64,000 nucleotides of DNA from Rhabdobacter roseus (lineage in GTDB: Bacteria; Bacteroidota; Bacteroidia; Cytophagales; Spirosomataceae). The notes under the pieces were generated by a model. It was not told where the DNA came from. It searched no databases and was given only the letters and a program-made list of their open reading frames with translations. A program made the translations under genes and the position numbers. The stretch is from NCBI RefSeq assembly GCF_014202275.1, contig NZ_JACHGF010000019.1, forward strand, positions 1-64,000, given 5' to 3'. Below, in pieces: positions 63,465 to 64,000 of this stretch; the first letter of the stretch is position 1; each line of letters starts with the position of its first letter.

Positions 63465-64000
63465 TTATTTTTGCTTGTTGAATTGAAGTTGAAAGGATTT
63501 GATCTGGTTTCTTCCGATTTTTTCTTTCAGGACACCTTGTTCTACTTTGGCGGGACCGATAGCGGTCTCCACATGGGTGATGGCCTTAGCTGATGAGATG
63601 GGAATGGAACAAGAAACAGCAGCGGCCTGTGGCAAATCTTCCAGATTCCAGAATCTTGCCACAACTCCCTCTTCGATTCCATCTTCCGAAGGTTTGAGAG
63701 CCCAAAGCAACACATTCGGATTATGTGTTTGAAGATAAGAATAAGTTTTTGAAGGGAACTTGCCTGAATTGGGATTGATGACACCTGAAGCTAAAGGATT
63801 TTGGTGCTCCAAGGCAAAGCGCATGGAAGTAGCAGCATCATAAACCAAATGGGTGCCGATGGCAAACCGTTGGGTAAAGAGCGAATCACCTCCCTGATTT
63901 AAAATACCCAATCCTTTGCCATCAATCTGACCTCCTGCCAACACAGTTATTTGTGGGGTTTTTGTATCAAGATGTTCCAGCTCACTTTTTCCCAGTTTCA
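63465..64000 (-). CDS. C-terminal part of a probable GH38-like glycoside hydrolase, partial at window edge
   Basis: The minus-strand frame runs open to the window edge, giving the last about 178 residues of a longer protein. It ends with LLWALKPSEDGIEEGVVARFWNLEDLP, then ITHVETAIGP and QIKSFQLQFNK. This resembles the C-terminal domain of glycoside hydrolase family 38 (alpha-mannosidase) and related enzymes; the resemblance is from memory of the LLWALKP(A/S)EDGI and RFWNLxD pattern. The start lies outside the window. The gene is AT-richer than the SusCD locus, so it may be of different origin. It could be part of the same glycan-use locus, since its direction matches. Confidence 0.55.
   Translation of the reverse strand, partial: KLGKSELEHLDTKTPQITVLAGGQIDGKGLGILNQGGDSLFTQRFAIGTHLVYDAATSMRFALEHQNPLASGVINPNSGKFPSKTYSYLQTHNPNVLLWALKPSEDGIEEGVVARFWNLEDLPQAAAVSCSIPISSAKAITHVETAIGPAKVEQGVLKEKIGRNQIKSFQLQFNKQK

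Overview
The window reads as a chromosomal segment of a gliding-type Bacteroidota, most likely order Cytophagales. Supporting signs are a gldKLMN type IX secretion/gliding locus, a PorP/SprF protein, SusC/SusD and FecR/ECF pairs, DUF4249, DUF4271, DUF4394 and DUF5618 families, and many signal-peptide or lipobox proteins. Most of the window is GC-rich. The left 1.8 kb, the acetyltransferase gene at 49.6-50.2 kb and the right edge after 63.4 kb are visibly more AT-rich. I see no rRNA, tRNA, CRISPR array or intact insertion sequence.

Layout. 0-2.6 kb: AT-rich accessory segment with an AIPR-type (abortive phage infection) protein lacking a normal start, and a DUF5618 protein. 2.6-7 kb: a secreted metallophosphoesterase between two copies of a decayed repeat, then a translationally coupled serine hydrolase / ECF sigma / membrane protein operon. 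7-15 kb: small secreted proteins, a sulfatase lipoprotein, a DUF2158 protein, CsbD, a DUF4394 lipoprotein and a pentapeptide-like surface-repeat protein. 15.3-19.2 kb: sugar/sugar-acid cluster (AGE epimerase, RraA-like protein, enolase-superfamily enzyme). 19.5-25.5 kb: DUF2062 membrane protein, a PolX-family protein whose polymerase centre is destroyed, and a TonB receptor/DUF4249 pair. 25.6-33.1 kb: secreted esterase, small proteins, sterol-desaturase-like enzyme, an ABC transporter and a redoxin pair. 33.3-39.4 kb: gldN-M-L-K and a PorP/SprF protein. 39.5-42.4 kb: hemD, DUF4271 and sucD. 42.5-51 kb: ceramidase-like hydrolase, exported MTA/SAH nucleosidase, purine permease, amidase, UPF0173 hydrolase, GNAT and a molybdopterin oxidoreductase. 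51.5-52.8 kb: an ABC permease pseudogene. 53.4-63.2 kb: a polysaccharide-utilisation-like locus (ECF sigma, FecR, SusC, SusD, two sulfatases), probably for a sulfated glycan. Right edge: C-terminal part of a probable glycosyl hydrolase.

The most unusual signal is not a gene. A palindromic octamer, RRGTACYY (AAGTACCC/GGGTACTT, AGGTACCT and relatives), recurs at very high density through most of the window. It appears in every reading frame, in intergenic DNA and as the arms of terminator hairpins. It is almost absent from the AIPR segment, the GNAT gene and the 53-63 kb SusCD/sulfatase locus. By hand I count 9 in 8401-9240, 1 in the 1.4 kb sulfatase gene 54891-56270, 2 in the 3.5 kb susC and none in the AIPR gene. 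It resembles a highly iterated palindrome of the cyanobacterial HIP1 kind and marks native versus recently acquired DNA.

All coordinates and motifs were read by eye. Family assignments rest on recognised motifs, not on database searches.
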